A stretch of 64,000 nt of DNA, taken from positions 1-64,000 of the forward strand of contig JBBAVI010000019.1 in assembly GCA_040397785.1 (NCBI GenBank), written 5' to 3'. The number at the start of each line of letters is the position of its first letter. Within the stretch, counting starts at the first letter, position 1. Both the position numbers and the translations under genes were made by a program. The notes under the pieces were generated by a model. It saw nothing but the letters and a program-made list of their open reading frames with translations. It was not told where the DNA came from and did no database searches. This DNA is from M3007 sp040397785 (lineage in GTDB: Bacteria > Bacteroidota > Bacteroidia > Chitinophagales > Saprospiraceae). Below are positions 28,839 to 37,420 of this stretch, piece by piece.

Positions 28839-29297
28839 TTATCGGCGCGGTCTGCCCCCAGGAGGAGGTCCCATTTGTTTCACGGCCTCCCCAATGATCG
28901 CATCAAATTTCTGCTGTTGATCTGGACGACAAATTGCCCGAAGAGTTCGGAAATGCTCAAACGTATAGAGTTCCATTGCTTTTTGACGTATCGAGATGGA
29001 GTCCGCAATTTGGAGCATTCGAACAGAGTCTACCACCGGCGTGGCCAACAAGTCAAACAATCGTTTGTGGCGTGCATTCAATTCCTGCTGATACGCCCGT
29101 GTTTTTTGCTGATGTTCCTCCCGTATTTTGGTGTAGGCTATTTGTTGTTGGTCATCCAGTTGTAGGGTCTCTACCAGGTATTTTCCAGGTCCACCTTTTG
29201 GCCTTGGCGGACCGGCAAACCAGAAAAAGGCAAGGGTGCTAAGATTTATAAGCAACAAAGCGCCAATCAGGAATTTTAAAAATCGAGTGTTTTCCAT
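28839..29297 (-). CDS. CpxP/Spy-like periplasmic sensor protein
   Basis: A 152-residue protein with one N-terminal membrane anchor (FLIGALLLINLSTLAFFWFAG) and a helical periplasmic domain. LDDQQQIAYTKIREEHQQK and ICRPDQQQKFDAII resemble the paired LTxxQ helices of the Spy/CpxP/CnrX heavy-metal sensor superfamily, here with LxxxQ variants. It is last in an operon behind an ECF sigma factor and a membrane anti-sigma-like protein, fitting a role in sensing envelope or metal stress. The start at 29297 was chosen because it precedes the membrane segment. Confidence 0.75.
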   Translation of the reverse strand: MENTRFLKFLIGALLLINLSTLAFFWFAGPPRPKGGPGKYLVETLQLDDQQQIAYTKIREEHQQKTRAYQQELNARHKRLFDLLATPVVDSVRMLQIADSISIRQKAMELYTFEHFRTLRAICRPDQQQKFDAIIGEAVKQMGPPPGGRPRR

Positions 29298-29328
29298 GGC
29301 ATTTGAATTCGGTTTGGAAGGAAAGGGC

Positions 29329-29637
29329 TTAAATGTCAACAGGTTTTAAAAAACCAAAATATTCGGTTGCAAACACCCCGGCTGGATTTGGGCTTCCAGC
29401 AAATTGTTGTTTCATTTTGATGCAAGTCATTATATTGACAAACAGCAACAAGGCAATGCTCGCAGCGACCATCCAGCGCTGTGGGGGCGTCATACGGATG
29501 CGCAAGGCGTTTTGACGGGGTATGTTTTGGCGGTCGAGTATACGCGCGTACAAATCGGCCGGTGGTGTGGCCCGCTCTATTCCATCCAGGGAATTGATCG
29601 CGGCATCGATCCAATTTTCTTTCGTGTGTGTGTGCAT
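29329..29637 (-). CDS. Small membrane protein, probable anti-sigma factor
   Basis: A 102-residue protein: a soluble N-terminal part (WIDAAINSLDGIERATPPAD), one transmembrane helix (about 55-72, MVAASIALLLFVNIMTCI) and a short outer tail. It lies between the ECF sigma gene and the CpxP-like gene, which is the usual position of the cognate anti-sigma factor. There is no HxxxCxxC zinc motif, so the call is by context and topology. Confidence 0.65.
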   Translation of the reverse strand: MHTHTKENWIDAAINSLDGIERATPPADLYARILDRQNIPRQNALRIRMTPPQRWMVAASIALLLFVNIMTCIKMKQQFAGSPNPAGVFATEYFGFLKPVDI

Positions 29638-29674
29638 ATTGATTAGATGATTCAATTAAATGAAAAAAGCAGTT

Positions 29675-30253
29675 TTAGGGTTTGAGGTTTTCATAATAGT
29701 CGCCCAGCAATTTGCGCAATTGTTGTTTGGCGCGAAACATCAGGGATTCTACGGATGAAAGCGAAACCTTCATAATTTCTGCAATTTCCTGGTAGCTTTG
29801 GTCTTCCAATTTGTGTAGAATAAACGCTGTTTTTTGTTTTTCAGGCAATTGTTCAATGGCTTTAAACAAATATTGGGCGTGTTCTTTTTGTTCCATGATT
29901 ACGCCGGGGTGTTGAAAATGCGGCGGATCAATGGTTAATTGATTATTCCCAGATTCGTTCAAACTTTGCACATGAGCAAAGCGTTTTTTGCGTTTGCGGC
30001 TGCGCAGTAGTTCGAACGATTTGGTCACGGCAATGCGGTACATCCAGGTTGATAGTTTTGATTCGGCTTTAAATTGGTGAATCGATTGAAAAACCTGCAC
30101 AAAAACCTCCTGCGTTATGTCTTCAGCATCTCCGGGATGTTGCAAAACACCCAATACCGTATTGTACACAAAGGGTCCGAACCGATCTACCAGCTTGCGG
30201 TAGGCAGTTGCATCATTATCCTTCAGAAGTACTAGGAGCTCCGCGTCTGTCAA
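29675..30253 (-). CDS. ECF RNA polymerase sigma factor
   Basis: A 192-residue sigma-70 family protein. Region 2 includes AEDITQEVFVQVFQSI and the -10-recognition helix STWMYRIAVTKSFELLRSRKR. Region 4 includes LPEKQKTAFILHKLEDQSYQ and a helix-turn-helix (EIAEIMKVSLSSVESLMFRAK). It is first of a three-gene operon with a membrane anti-sigma-like and a CpxP-like protein, and probably autoregulates it. Confidence 0.92.
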   Translation of the reverse strand: MTDAELLVLLKDNDATAYRKLVDRFGPFVYNTVLGVLQHPGDAEDITQEVFVQVFQSIHQFKAESKLSTWMYRIAVTKSFELLRSRKRKKRFAHVQSLNESGNNQLTIDPPHFQHPGVIMEQKEHAQYLFKAIEQLPEKQKTAFILHKLEDQSYQEIAEIMKVSLSSVESLMFRAKQQLRKLLGDYYENLKP

Positions 30254-30362
30254 TTACAGGATTCGTTTTAACAATAAGATGCTAATGAATGACAAAACTT
30301 GTGGTCGGTGTATTTAAATATTTTTATAAAAGAGGTCGGCGGGGATAATTATACTTTTTCTA

Positions 30363-30409
30363 TAAAAAAAAGCAGCACAACCTGCCCTGTTTTAGGCAAA
30401 TTGTGCTGC
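30363..30409 (-). terminator. Rho-independent terminator after the OmpA-family gene
   Basis: On the minus strand GCAGCACAA pairs perfectly with TTGTGCTGC (30372-30380 with 30401-30409), with further inner pairing, followed by a run of eight T. It lies 15 bases beyond the OmpA-family stop. Confidence 0.85.
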
Positions 30410-30423
30410 AAAACTTGGTTATA

Positions 30424-31350
30424 TTAGTTACCAGGAACCAGATTTGGGTTCAACAGGTCATAAAACTGATTAATTTTTGGCAAAATAATGATGCGCGTAC
30501 GGCGGTTTGCAGCGCGACCTGCCTCGGTATCATTGGCCATCAGGGTGTTATATTGTCCGCGGCCTGCAGCGATCAGGCGGTTTGGATCAATTTTGTGGGT
30601 AACCTGCAGTGCCCGCACCACGGAGGTAGCGCGTTTCACACTCAGATCCCAGTTGTCGTCCATACAGGCATTTTTGATCGGCAAATTATCGGTGTATCCT
30701 TCTACCATCACTTCAAATTCTGGACGCGATGCGATGATTTTTGCAATTTTAGCCAATACATCGTTTGCTTTTGGCGTAAGGTTGGCGCTGCCACTTTGGT
30801 ACAGCATTTTATCGGATAAATTGATGAATACCACTGTTTTATCCACTTTTACATCTACATCCTGGTCGTCCAGGCCGTCTTTCAGGACACTTTTCAGGTT
30901 GACTGCCAGCGCGAGGTTGATCGAATCGGCTTTGGTTTTAGCCAATTGCAGTAGTTGGATGTATTTGTCTTTGTTTTGCAGTTGCGACAGGGTTTCGCGG
31001 ATATTATCGTTGGCAGATTTAGACAAAACGGTCAAATCGCCCACTTGAGTGAGTTGTTTGTCGCGTTGCGATTTCAAGTCTGCAATTTGTGCTTTCAGGT
31101 CGGTAATTTGTTCGTCTTTCAGTTTCAGGGCACCCTGATTGCCGTTGATATCGCCTTTCAAGCGTTCTTTTTCTTTTTCGCAGGCACTGAGTTGGTTCAT
31201 CAGGTTATTGAGTTTGGTGCCACAAGCGCCCAAGTCTTTGTTGGCGGTTTCCAATTGTGTCAGCAAAGCGGTGTATTTCTTTTTGGTAACACAAGAGGAA
31301 AGGCTGATTCCCAAAGCGAGGAAAAGCAGGAATAAAGTTTTAAATTGCAT
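30424..31350 (-). CDS. OmpA-family lipoprotein with coiled coil
   Basis: A 308-residue protein: lipoprotein signal (LLFLALGISLSSC), a long coiled coil (about 25-130), then an OmpA-like peptidoglycan-binding domain (about 165-300). The last contains MVEGYTDNLPIKN, DLSVKRATSVVRALQ, RLIAAGRGQYNTL and RRTRIIILPK. It presumably tethers the outer membrane to peptidoglycan. The start at 31350 (MQFKTLF) was preferred over the overlapping 31356. Confidence 0.88.
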   Translation of the reverse strand: MQFKTLFLLFLALGISLSSCVTKKKYTALLTQLETANKDLGACGTKLNNLMNQLSACEKEKERLKGDINGNQGALKLKDEQITDLKAQIADLKSQRDKQLTQVGDLTVLSKSANDNIRETLSQLQNKDKYIQLLQLAKTKADSINLALAVNLKSVLKDGLDDQDVDVKVDKTVVFINLSDKMLYQSGSANLTPKANDVLAKIAKIIASRPEFEVMVEGYTDNLPIKNACMDDNWDLSVKRATSVVRALQVTHKIDPNRLIAAGRGQYNTLMANDTEAGRAANRRTRIIILPKINQFYDLLNPNLVPGN

Positions 31351-31437
31351 AATCAAATTTTGAAAAGAGGTGGGTGATCAAATATGTTTTGTTGAGGCTG
31401 GGAACGTTTAAGGCGGAGATTTATTTTCTCAGTAAGT

Positions 31438-32910
31438 CTAATGCACGCGCGCTTTCCACTTACTATCCAGGGATTCTGCAACTACCAGGCCTTTTTTGTT
31501 CGCTAAATAAGCGCGCAAAGCCAGGAGGGCCGCCACTTCTGCTTCTGCTTGGTGACTTTCCAGCATTTTTTCGGGTGCATAATAATATTTGATAAAGTTG
31601 GTATCAAAATTTCCGGAAACAAAGGCCTCATGGTCCATCACAAATCGACCAAAGGGTAGGGTAGTCGCCACACCTTCAACTTCATATTGCGCAATGGCTT
31701 CTTTCATGCGTTGAATGGCTTCGGCGCGTGTTTTGCCATGTACGGCCAGTTTTGCCAACAACGGATCATAAAAAATGGGCACTTCCATACCTTCTTCATA
31801 TCCGCTATCTACCCGCACATCAAAGCCTTCGGGAATTCGATAACGGCTTAAAGTGCCCACGGAGGGCAGGAAATTGTTCATGGGGTCTTCAGCGCATACC
31901 CGTAATTCGATGGCATGACCGTTTATGCGCAGGTCTTCCTGGGTAAATGGCAGTGATTCGCCCCGGGCAATGCGGATTTGCATTTCCACCAAATCCAGGC
32001 CGGTAATCATTTCCGTAACCGGATGTTCTACTTGGAGGCGGGTATTCATTTCCAGAAAGTAAAAGTTCATCTGGTCGTCCATCAAAAACTCCACGGTACC
32101 TGCGCCGACATAATTACAGGCTTTGCACACTTTAATTGCTGCTTCGCCCATGGCTTGGCGCAGTGGAGGGGTGAGGACGACACTAGGCGCTTCTTCTACT
32201 AATTTTTGGTGTCGACGTTGTATAGAGCATTCACGTTCAAATAGATACACAATATTGCCGTGTGTATCGCCCAGCATTTGCATTTCCACATGGCGCGGCG
32301 AGGTCACATATTTTTCGATAAAAACCGCGCCATCCCCAAACGCTGAAATCGCTTCAGAAATGGCCCGTTCCATTTGTTCTTGCAAGTCGGCTTCCGTTTC
32401 TACTACGCGCATTCCTTTGCCGCCGCCACCTGCCGAGGCTTTGATGAGCACCGGATAACCTACCCGTTGACCGATTTCTTTGGCCATGGCGATGTCCGTG
32501 ATGGCTTCTTCGATACCGGGCACCATGGGGACACCGAATTTTTTGGCGGCATCTTTAGCGGCCAGTTTGCTGCCCATCATTTCAATGCTGCTAGGGCTTG
32601 GGCCAATAAAGATGATGCCAGCGTCGGCTACTTTTTGGGCAAAGCCTGCATTTTCGCTCAAAAATCCATATCCCGGGTGAATGCCATCGGTACCGGTTTG
32701 AAGGGCTACTTCCAGAATTTTATCGGCCAGCAAATAACTTTGGGCAGAGGGAGCCGGACCGATACATACGGCTTCGTCAGCAAAGCGTACATGCAGGGCA
32801 TTGCGGTCGGCTTCAGAGAATACAGCAACGGTTTTGATACCCATACGGCGGGCGGTACGCATTACCCTAAGCGCAATTTCCCCACGGTTAGCAATAAGGA
32901 TTTTTTTCAT
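31438..32910 (-). CDS. accC: Biotin carboxylase subunit of an acyl-CoA carboxylase
   Basis: A 490-residue ATP-grasp biotin carboxylase. The N-terminal biotin-carboxylase domain begins MKKILIANRGEIALRVMRTA. The ATP loop is SAGGGGKGMRVVE, the catalytic signature is FLEMNTRLQVEHPVTE, and a C-terminal domain follows. It carboxylates biotin on a carrier protein. No biotin-carrier or carboxyltransferase gene is adjacent, so it may serve acetyl-CoA or propionyl-CoA carboxylase encoded elsewhere. A perfect 16-base palindrome lies 20 bases upstream of the start. Confidence 0.93.
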   Translation of the reverse strand: MKKILIANRGEIALRVMRTARRMGIKTVAVFSEADRNALHVRFADEAVCIGPAPSAQSYLLADKILEVALQTGTDGIHPGYGFLSENAGFAQKVADAGIIFIGPSPSSIEMMGSKLAAKDAAKKFGVPMVPGIEEAITDIAMAKEIGQRVGYPVLIKASAGGGGKGMRVVETEADLQEQMERAISEAISAFGDGAVFIEKYVTSPRHVEMQMLGDTHGNIVYLFERECSIQRRHQKLVEEAPSVVLTPPLRQAMGEAAIKVCKACNYVGAGTVEFLMDDQMNFYFLEMNTRLQVEHPVTEMITGLDLVEMQIRIARGESLPFTQEDLRINGHAIELRVCAEDPMNNFLPSVGTLSRYRIPEGFDVRVDSGYEEGMEVPIFYDPLLAKLAVHGKTRAEAIQRMKEAIAQYEVEGVATTLPFGRFVMDHEAFVSGNFDTNFIKYYYAPEKMLESHQAEAEVAALLALRAYLANKKGLVVAESLDSKWKARVH

Positions 32911-32930
32911 GAAACAGTGAAATTGAAAAT

Positions 32931-32946
32931 TTTAACGTACGTTAAA
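32931..32946. promoter_or_regulatory. Perfect palindrome, candidate operator of accC
   Basis: TTTAACGTACGTTAAA is a perfect 16-base dyad ending 36 bases before the accC start codon. Its size and symmetry fit a dimeric repressor site (TetR-like or another lipid/biotin regulator), but no regulator gene is adjacent. Confidence 0.45.
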
Positions 32947-33029
32947 TGTTAAAGTTTTAACGACTCACAATCAAACTTTTAACTAAAAAAGAGGACACAG
33001 CATGGATAGCAAACATGCGTAAAAGCGGC

Positions 33030-33860
33030 TTAAAAGGCATTCATGGCATCCACCATTTCCTGAAACAAGGCTTTCGTTTTATGGTGTTCATACACCTTTC
33101 CCTCAAATTCCCGTACCCATCGGATGCCGCGTATAGCATTGGTAAGCAAGAGCTCATCTGCTGCTATTAGCGTGGCGAATGTAGCAGCTTTCTCCTGTAC
33201 TGGCAAAGCCTTCGTAGTTCTTAACAGCAATAATATTTTTCGCATGGTTCCCGTTACACAGCCATCCGACAGCGGCGGCGTACATAACACGGGTCCTTCA
33301 AACCAAAATACGTTGCTGCTACAGGCTTCACAAACACGTTCGTACGCATTTAATATAATACCATCATCCCACCCCATCGAATGCGCTTCTTTTGCCGCCG
33401 CTACATACCGTGCCGCATTCAGGGTTTTGTAACCCGACCATGCATCCACGGGCAGGCGAACGGACCTGATTAATCCGGTCTTCAACCCTTCATTAGACCA
33501 TTCGAATTGCGCTGATTCCAGCGGCAGTGCCGTAATCAAGAATTGCGCCTGGTCATTTTCCGGAAAATAGTATCCGCCTGGTGCACGCCAGACGGTCAAT
33601 CGAACGCGGGCATTGGGCGACCTTGCCACGCGCAGGATCTCTTTTTCCCAAAACGGAATCGTCCATTCGGATGGGATTTCATAATCCATTGCTTTTAATC
33701 CTCCCAATAAGCGCTCCCAATGGGCTTCCAACAGTGGAATGCGGCCATTAAATACCCTGATCGACTCAAAAAAAGTATCCCCAAAGTACAATCCCCGCTG
33801 AACCGCCCAAAGTTCTGCAGGCCATTGATCCAGCAATAATCCATTGAAATTCAAGGCCAT
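33030..33860 (-). CDS. Class IV PLP-dependent aminotransferase
   Basis: A 276-residue fold-type IV enzyme. The PLP lysine is in SGYKTLNAARYVAA (about residue 140), and other conserved parts are RVRLTVWRAPGG, WDDGIILNAYERVCEACSSN and LLLTNAIRGIRWV. The family includes branched-chain and D-amino-acid aminotransferases and aminodeoxychorismate lyase. The N-terminal GDTFFESIRVFNG suits either, so the substrate is undecided. It is divergent from the metalloprotease gene with only 41 bases between. Confidence 0.85.
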   Translation of the reverse strand: MALNFNGLLLDQWPAELWAVQRGLYFGDTFFESIRVFNGRIPLLEAHWERLLGGLKAMDYEIPSEWTIPFWEKEILRVARSPNARVRLTVWRAPGGYYFPENDQAQFLITALPLESAQFEWSNEGLKTGLIRSVRLPVDAWSGYKTLNAARYVAAAKEAHSMGWDDGIILNAYERVCEACSSNVFWFEGPVLCTPPLSDGCVTGTMRKILLLLRTTKALPVQEKAATFATLIAADELLLTNAIRGIRWVREFEGKVYEHHKTKALFQEMVDAMNAF

Positions 33861-33901
33861 TTTAAACCGATTTCTTCACAATTAATCTTTATTTACACAT
33901 T

Positions 33902-36580
33902 ATGAGCACTTTTTTAATCAAATTCCGATCCTTCGTGCTTTTGCTGGTGTTGTCTGTTTGCTTGCCAGCTTTCTCGTTTACCCAAAATACGGGAAACATT
34001 GCAAACTGGCTGGAAAGTTACCGATTGTCGGGCAATTTTCCAGCATTTCAATTATTGCGTGCGGCACAAGATCGCTCGGACTTACCCTTGGTGGCCGATC
34101 ACCTCACCCAATTCAGCCTGGATGCAGCGCAATTAGCCAAAATTCAAAAGGCTGCCCCCACTACGGTTGCTTTCCAAATTCCACAGGTAAATTCCATCCC
34201 GGTGGTATTGGAAATGGCGCAAGTGGACATTCTTTCACCCGATTTTAAAATTGGAACCCTGGGTAATAACGCGCAAACGGCTGTTCCAGTAGAAAACGGC
34301 CTGCATTATCGCGGCATCGTGCAGGGAAATCCCCTATCTATTGCAACCCTGAGCGTTTTTAGCGACGGTATTGTTGCCATGTACACCGACGAAAGCGGTA
34401 CCTACCAGGTGGCAAAAATGGAAGATGGCTCGGCGCAATACGTTTTGTACCGCAGCGAGGACTTGCATGAACCGGCCCCCCACACTTGTTTTAATGATGA
34501 AACCGTGGAAAATGTGTCGGGTGATATTCAGGTGGACGACCGCGGCGTAGGCTGCAAAACGGTGCAGGTTTATTTCGAATGCGATTTCAAACTATTCCAA
34601 GACCGGGGAAACAGTGTGGCGAATGTAAATGCTTATGTGACCTCTCTGTTCAACCAGGTAGCGGCCCTGTATGCCAATGAAAACGTTGGTATCGCTATTT
34701 CCGAAATATTTGTTTGGACCTCCACCGATCCTTATGCATCGTTGGGGAGCACCAGTTCGGTACTGAATGCCTTTCGGAACAATAAAGGCACCAATTTTAA
34801 TGGCAATTTGGCGCATTTTTTAAGTACCCGCAACTTGGGTGGCGGCATTGCCTATGTGGATGTGATTTGCCTCAAACAATACGCATTCGGGGTGAGTGCC
34901 ATTACCAATACGTTTCAAAATGTACCTACTTACTCTTGGTCCGTGGAGGTGTTAACACATGAATTGGGGCACAACCTGGGCTCTTGGCATACCCATTCCT
35001 GTCAATGGCCCAACGGCGCCCTCGATAATTGTGTTGCTCAAGAAGGCAGTTGCTCGTCGGGGCCTGCTCCTACCAATGGCGGAACCATCATGAGTTACTG
35101 TCACTTAACCAGTTATGGTATTAATTTTAACAATGGTTTTGGTTCGGTTCCGGGCAACCATATTCGCAATAAAGTGTTGGCGGCCAGTTGTTTAAGTCAG
35201 TCGGGTACAGCGCCGGGATCCTTGAGTACCACCAATATTACCGGCAACACCGCCACCTTATCGTGGGGGGCTATTGCAGGTGCCACCAGTTATTCTGTAC
35301 AATATAAAACCAGTAGTACCAGCACCTGGACAACCGCTGGGAGCACGGCAACCACGACCATGAATTTGAGTGGTTTGTTGGCGAATACGGGTTATAATTG
35401 GCAGGTAAAAACCGATTGTTCGGCGTTTAGTGCCAGTTCGAATTTTACGACCACCAACAGTGGCGGCGGCGGCACGACCTGCACCTTACCGACCAGTTTG
35501 CTGACCAGCAACCTGACTACAAGCAGTGCCATCCTGAGTTGGGCAACTGTATCAGGGGCGGCCAATTATACGGTGCAGTACAAAACGAGCATTAGCGGAA
35601 CCTGGCTTACTGCGGGCAATACTGCGGGTACCAGTTATAATTTGAGTGGATTAAATGCTGCAACCACCTACAACTGGCGGGTAAAAGCCAATTGCTCAGA
35701 TTATTCGGGGCAGCTCAATTTTACCACCCTGAGCAACAGCGGCGGCGGTGGTACCTGCAATACCCCCGTTGGTTTGACGAGCAACAACCTGACCAATACC
35801 AGCGCCGGATTGTCGTGGAGTGCCGTGCAAGGCGCCGCCAATTACAGCATCCAATACAAGCTGAGCAGCAGCGGTACCTGGTTGAGTGGCGGAACCGTCG
35901 TGGCGACTAACCTGACCATTACCGGTTTGGCGGCTTCCAGTACGTACAACTGGCGGGTAAAGGCCAATTGCTCTGCATATTCGGCTACTGCCAGTTTTAC
36001 CACCCTGGCTGCGGGCAATGGCAATTGTAATGCACCCGTCAACCTGACCAACGTGTCGGTTGCAGCAACTTCGGCGGTATTATCGTGGTCGCCGGTCAGT
36101 GGTGCCAGCTTGTACACGTTGCAATTAAAATATGCCAATTCCAATGTGTATTACACCCTGGGCACGGTTTCCAGTACCCAAGTGTCGTTGAATGGTTTGC
36201 AGCCGTCTACCAATTATGCCTGGCGGGTAAAGGCCAATTGTTCGGATTATTCGGCCGCATTGCCGCTTAATACCCCTGCTGGATTTCAGCAAGGACAAGA
36301 AAGTGCTTCCTTATCGGATGGTACCATTACTGTGACGGCTTTGGAAAAAGTTTCGTTACAGATGTTCCCGAATCCGGTAAGTCGCATGTTGAATCTTCAA
36401 TGGGATGGTGTACTGACCGACGAAACCCGCGTGTGGATCAATGACGCAAGTGGCCGCCGTTGGTTGGACCAAGTGTATTCCAATGTGTTGGACGTGGCTT
36501 CTTTGCCACCAGGCATGTACGTGGTGGTGTTGGTAGATGGGAAGGAAAAATTAGCAGTGGAACAGTTTATTAAATTATAA
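33902..36580 (+). CDS. T9SS-secreted reprolysin-like metalloprotease with FN3 domains
   Basis: An 892-residue secreted protein: signal peptide (about 1-28), a propeptide-like region, a metzincin catalytic domain (about 210-425) with the zinc motif HELGHNLGSWH at about 352-362 and the Met-turn NGGTIMSYCH, four fibronectin type III domains (about 438-795; LSWGAIAGATSYSVQYK repeated with variation), and a T9SS type A sorting domain (MFPNPVSRMLNLQW ... VEQFIKL). It probably degrades extracellular proteins. The linkers between FN3 units are Gly-rich. It ends at a terminator that marks one edge of the CRISPR-cas locus. Confidence 0.9.
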   Translation: MSTFLIKFRSFVLLLVLSVCLPAFSFTQNTGNIANWLESYRLSGNFPAFQLLRAAQDRSDLPLVADHLTQFSLDAAQLAKIQKAAPTTVAFQIPQVNSIPVVLEMAQVDILSPDFKIGTLGNNAQTAVPVENGLHYRGIVQGNPLSIATLSVFSDGIVAMYTDESGTYQVAKMEDGSAQYVLYRSEDLHEPAPHTCFNDETVENVSGDIQVDDRGVGCKTVQVYFECDFKLFQDRGNSVANVNAYVTSLFNQVAALYANENVGIAISEIFVWTSTDPYASLGSTSSVLNAFRNNKGTNFNGNLAHFLSTRNLGGGIAYVDVICLKQYAFGVSAITNTFQNVPTYSWSVEVLTHELGHNLGSWHTHSCQWPNGALDNCVAQEGSCSSGPAPTNGGTIMSYCHLTSYGINFNNGFGSVPGNHIRNKVLAASCLSQSGTAPGSLSTTNITGNTATLSWGAIAGATSYSVQYKTSSTSTWTTAGSTATTTMNLSGLLANTGYNWQVKTDCSAFSASSNFTTTNSGGGGTTCTLPTSLLTSNLTTSSAILSWATVSGAANYTVQYKTSISGTWLTAGNTAGTSYNLSGLNAATTYNWRVKANCSDYSGQLNFTTLSNSGGGGTCNTPVGLTSNNLTNTSAGLSWSAVQGAANYSIQYKLSSSGTWLSGGTVVATNLTITGLAASSTYNWRVKANCSAYSATASFTTLAAGNGNCNAPVNLTNVSVAATSAVLSWSPVSGASLYTLQLKYANSNVYYTLGTVSSTQVSLNGLQPSTNYAWRVKANCSDYSAALPLNTPAGFQQGQESASLSDGTITVTALEKVSLQMFPNPVSRMLNLQWDGVLTDETRVWINDASGRRWLDQVYSNVLDVASLPPGMYVVVLVDGKEKLAVEQFIKL

Positions 36581-36596
36581 ATCGCGTTGAATTAGG

Positions 36597-36637
36597 AAGC
36601 ACCCGACGGAAACAGATCCTGCGGGTGCTTTTTTTAA
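36597..36637 (+). terminator. Terminator after the metalloprotease gene
   Basis: AGCACCCG pairs with CGGGTGCT around the loop region GGAAACAGATCC, followed by seven T. It resembles the terminator at 48491-48530 on the far side of the CRISPR locus, including the loop. Confidence 0.85.
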
Positions 36638-36688
36638 TGAGTTGATCAATGGGCTTTTTCTTCCATTGCAACAAGTCTATTTAAATTG

Positions 36689-37414
36689 CTATTGTAGCAT
36701 CTTTTGAAACTTTAAAGCATTGATCAGATTGCCATATAGCTGAGATTTTGCGTTTGCAAAAGACAACCTGCCATCTTTACTTAGAAGTTCATTATTGACA
36801 CTTCCTGGACCGAAGTAAAATACTGATTTTGAATTGGTTATTTTTTCAATAAAGTCATTTTGTGACGATAGCGTGCGTTCTTTATCATTGGGGACGTTCA
36901 AAATTGCAAGATCAAATTGTTTATCCTTGAAGGTATCGTATTCGCCTGCCGAAACAAATTCTGGTCGAGGGAATCCCATGAGTAGAAAAAACTTTTCCAA
37001 CCAAAGGTCATTTTTAACATCAGGAGTTATCACAAGGATTTTACAGTTTTCCTTCAGCATAACGTCGGGATCTCTGAAGGCTTTTTCTGCTTTGGATTTT
37101 GCCAACTCCGCAGCGTATTGGTAGGCAAAAAAGATGGTCGCTAATATTGCCGCCAAGGTAAGCGGTAGACCAAATATCATTACGACCTGATATTGATTTC
37201 GGAAAGCCGTGGTTTCTTTGTCAACATACACTTTTAACTCGTCCATCTTGACTTCCTGGCCAGGTTTTAGTGTATCCCTAAATTGTTGTTCTATCAATTC
37301 GACGCGGGCTTCAAGGTCACCATAATAGCGTTGAGCTAAAGAAAAGCCAATTATTACGCTTATTGTAACCGTAATTGCACAAACAATAAGGTATAAAAAA
37401 TGCTCCTTTTTCAT
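36689..37414 (-). CDS. CRISPR-associated two-helix membrane protein, candidate effector
   Basis: A 241-residue protein of no family I can name with certainty. TM1 spans about 7-28 (LIVCAITVTISVIIGFSLAQ) and TM2 about 77-98 (VMIFGLPLTLAAILATIFFA). Between them is a short charged outer loop of about 45 residues. The cytoplasmic part (about 100-241) alternates strands and helices: CKILVITPDVKNDLWLEKFF, FDLAILNVPND, SKSVFYFGPGSVN, LSFANAKSQLYGNLINALKF. This suggests a Rossmann/CARF-like or receiver-like sensor domain. It starts only six bases after cmr6, so it is the last gene of the cmr operon. By analogy with Cam1- or Csx23-type proteins it may be a membrane effector gated by cyclic oligoadenylate. 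This is inferred from topology and context. Confidence 0.7.
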   Translation of the reverse strand: MKKEHFLYLIVCAITVTISVIIGFSLAQRYYGDLEARVELIEQQFRDTLKPGQEVKMDELKVYVDKETTAFRNQYQVVMIFGLPLTLAAILATIFFAYQYAAELAKSKAEKAFRDPDVMLKENCKILVITPDVKNDLWLEKFFLLMGFPRPEFVSAGEYDTFKDKQFDLAILNVPNDKERTLSSQNDFIEKITNSKSVFYFGPGSVNNELLSKDGRLSFANAKSQLYGNLINALKFQKMLQ

Positions 37415-37420
37415 GTAGTT

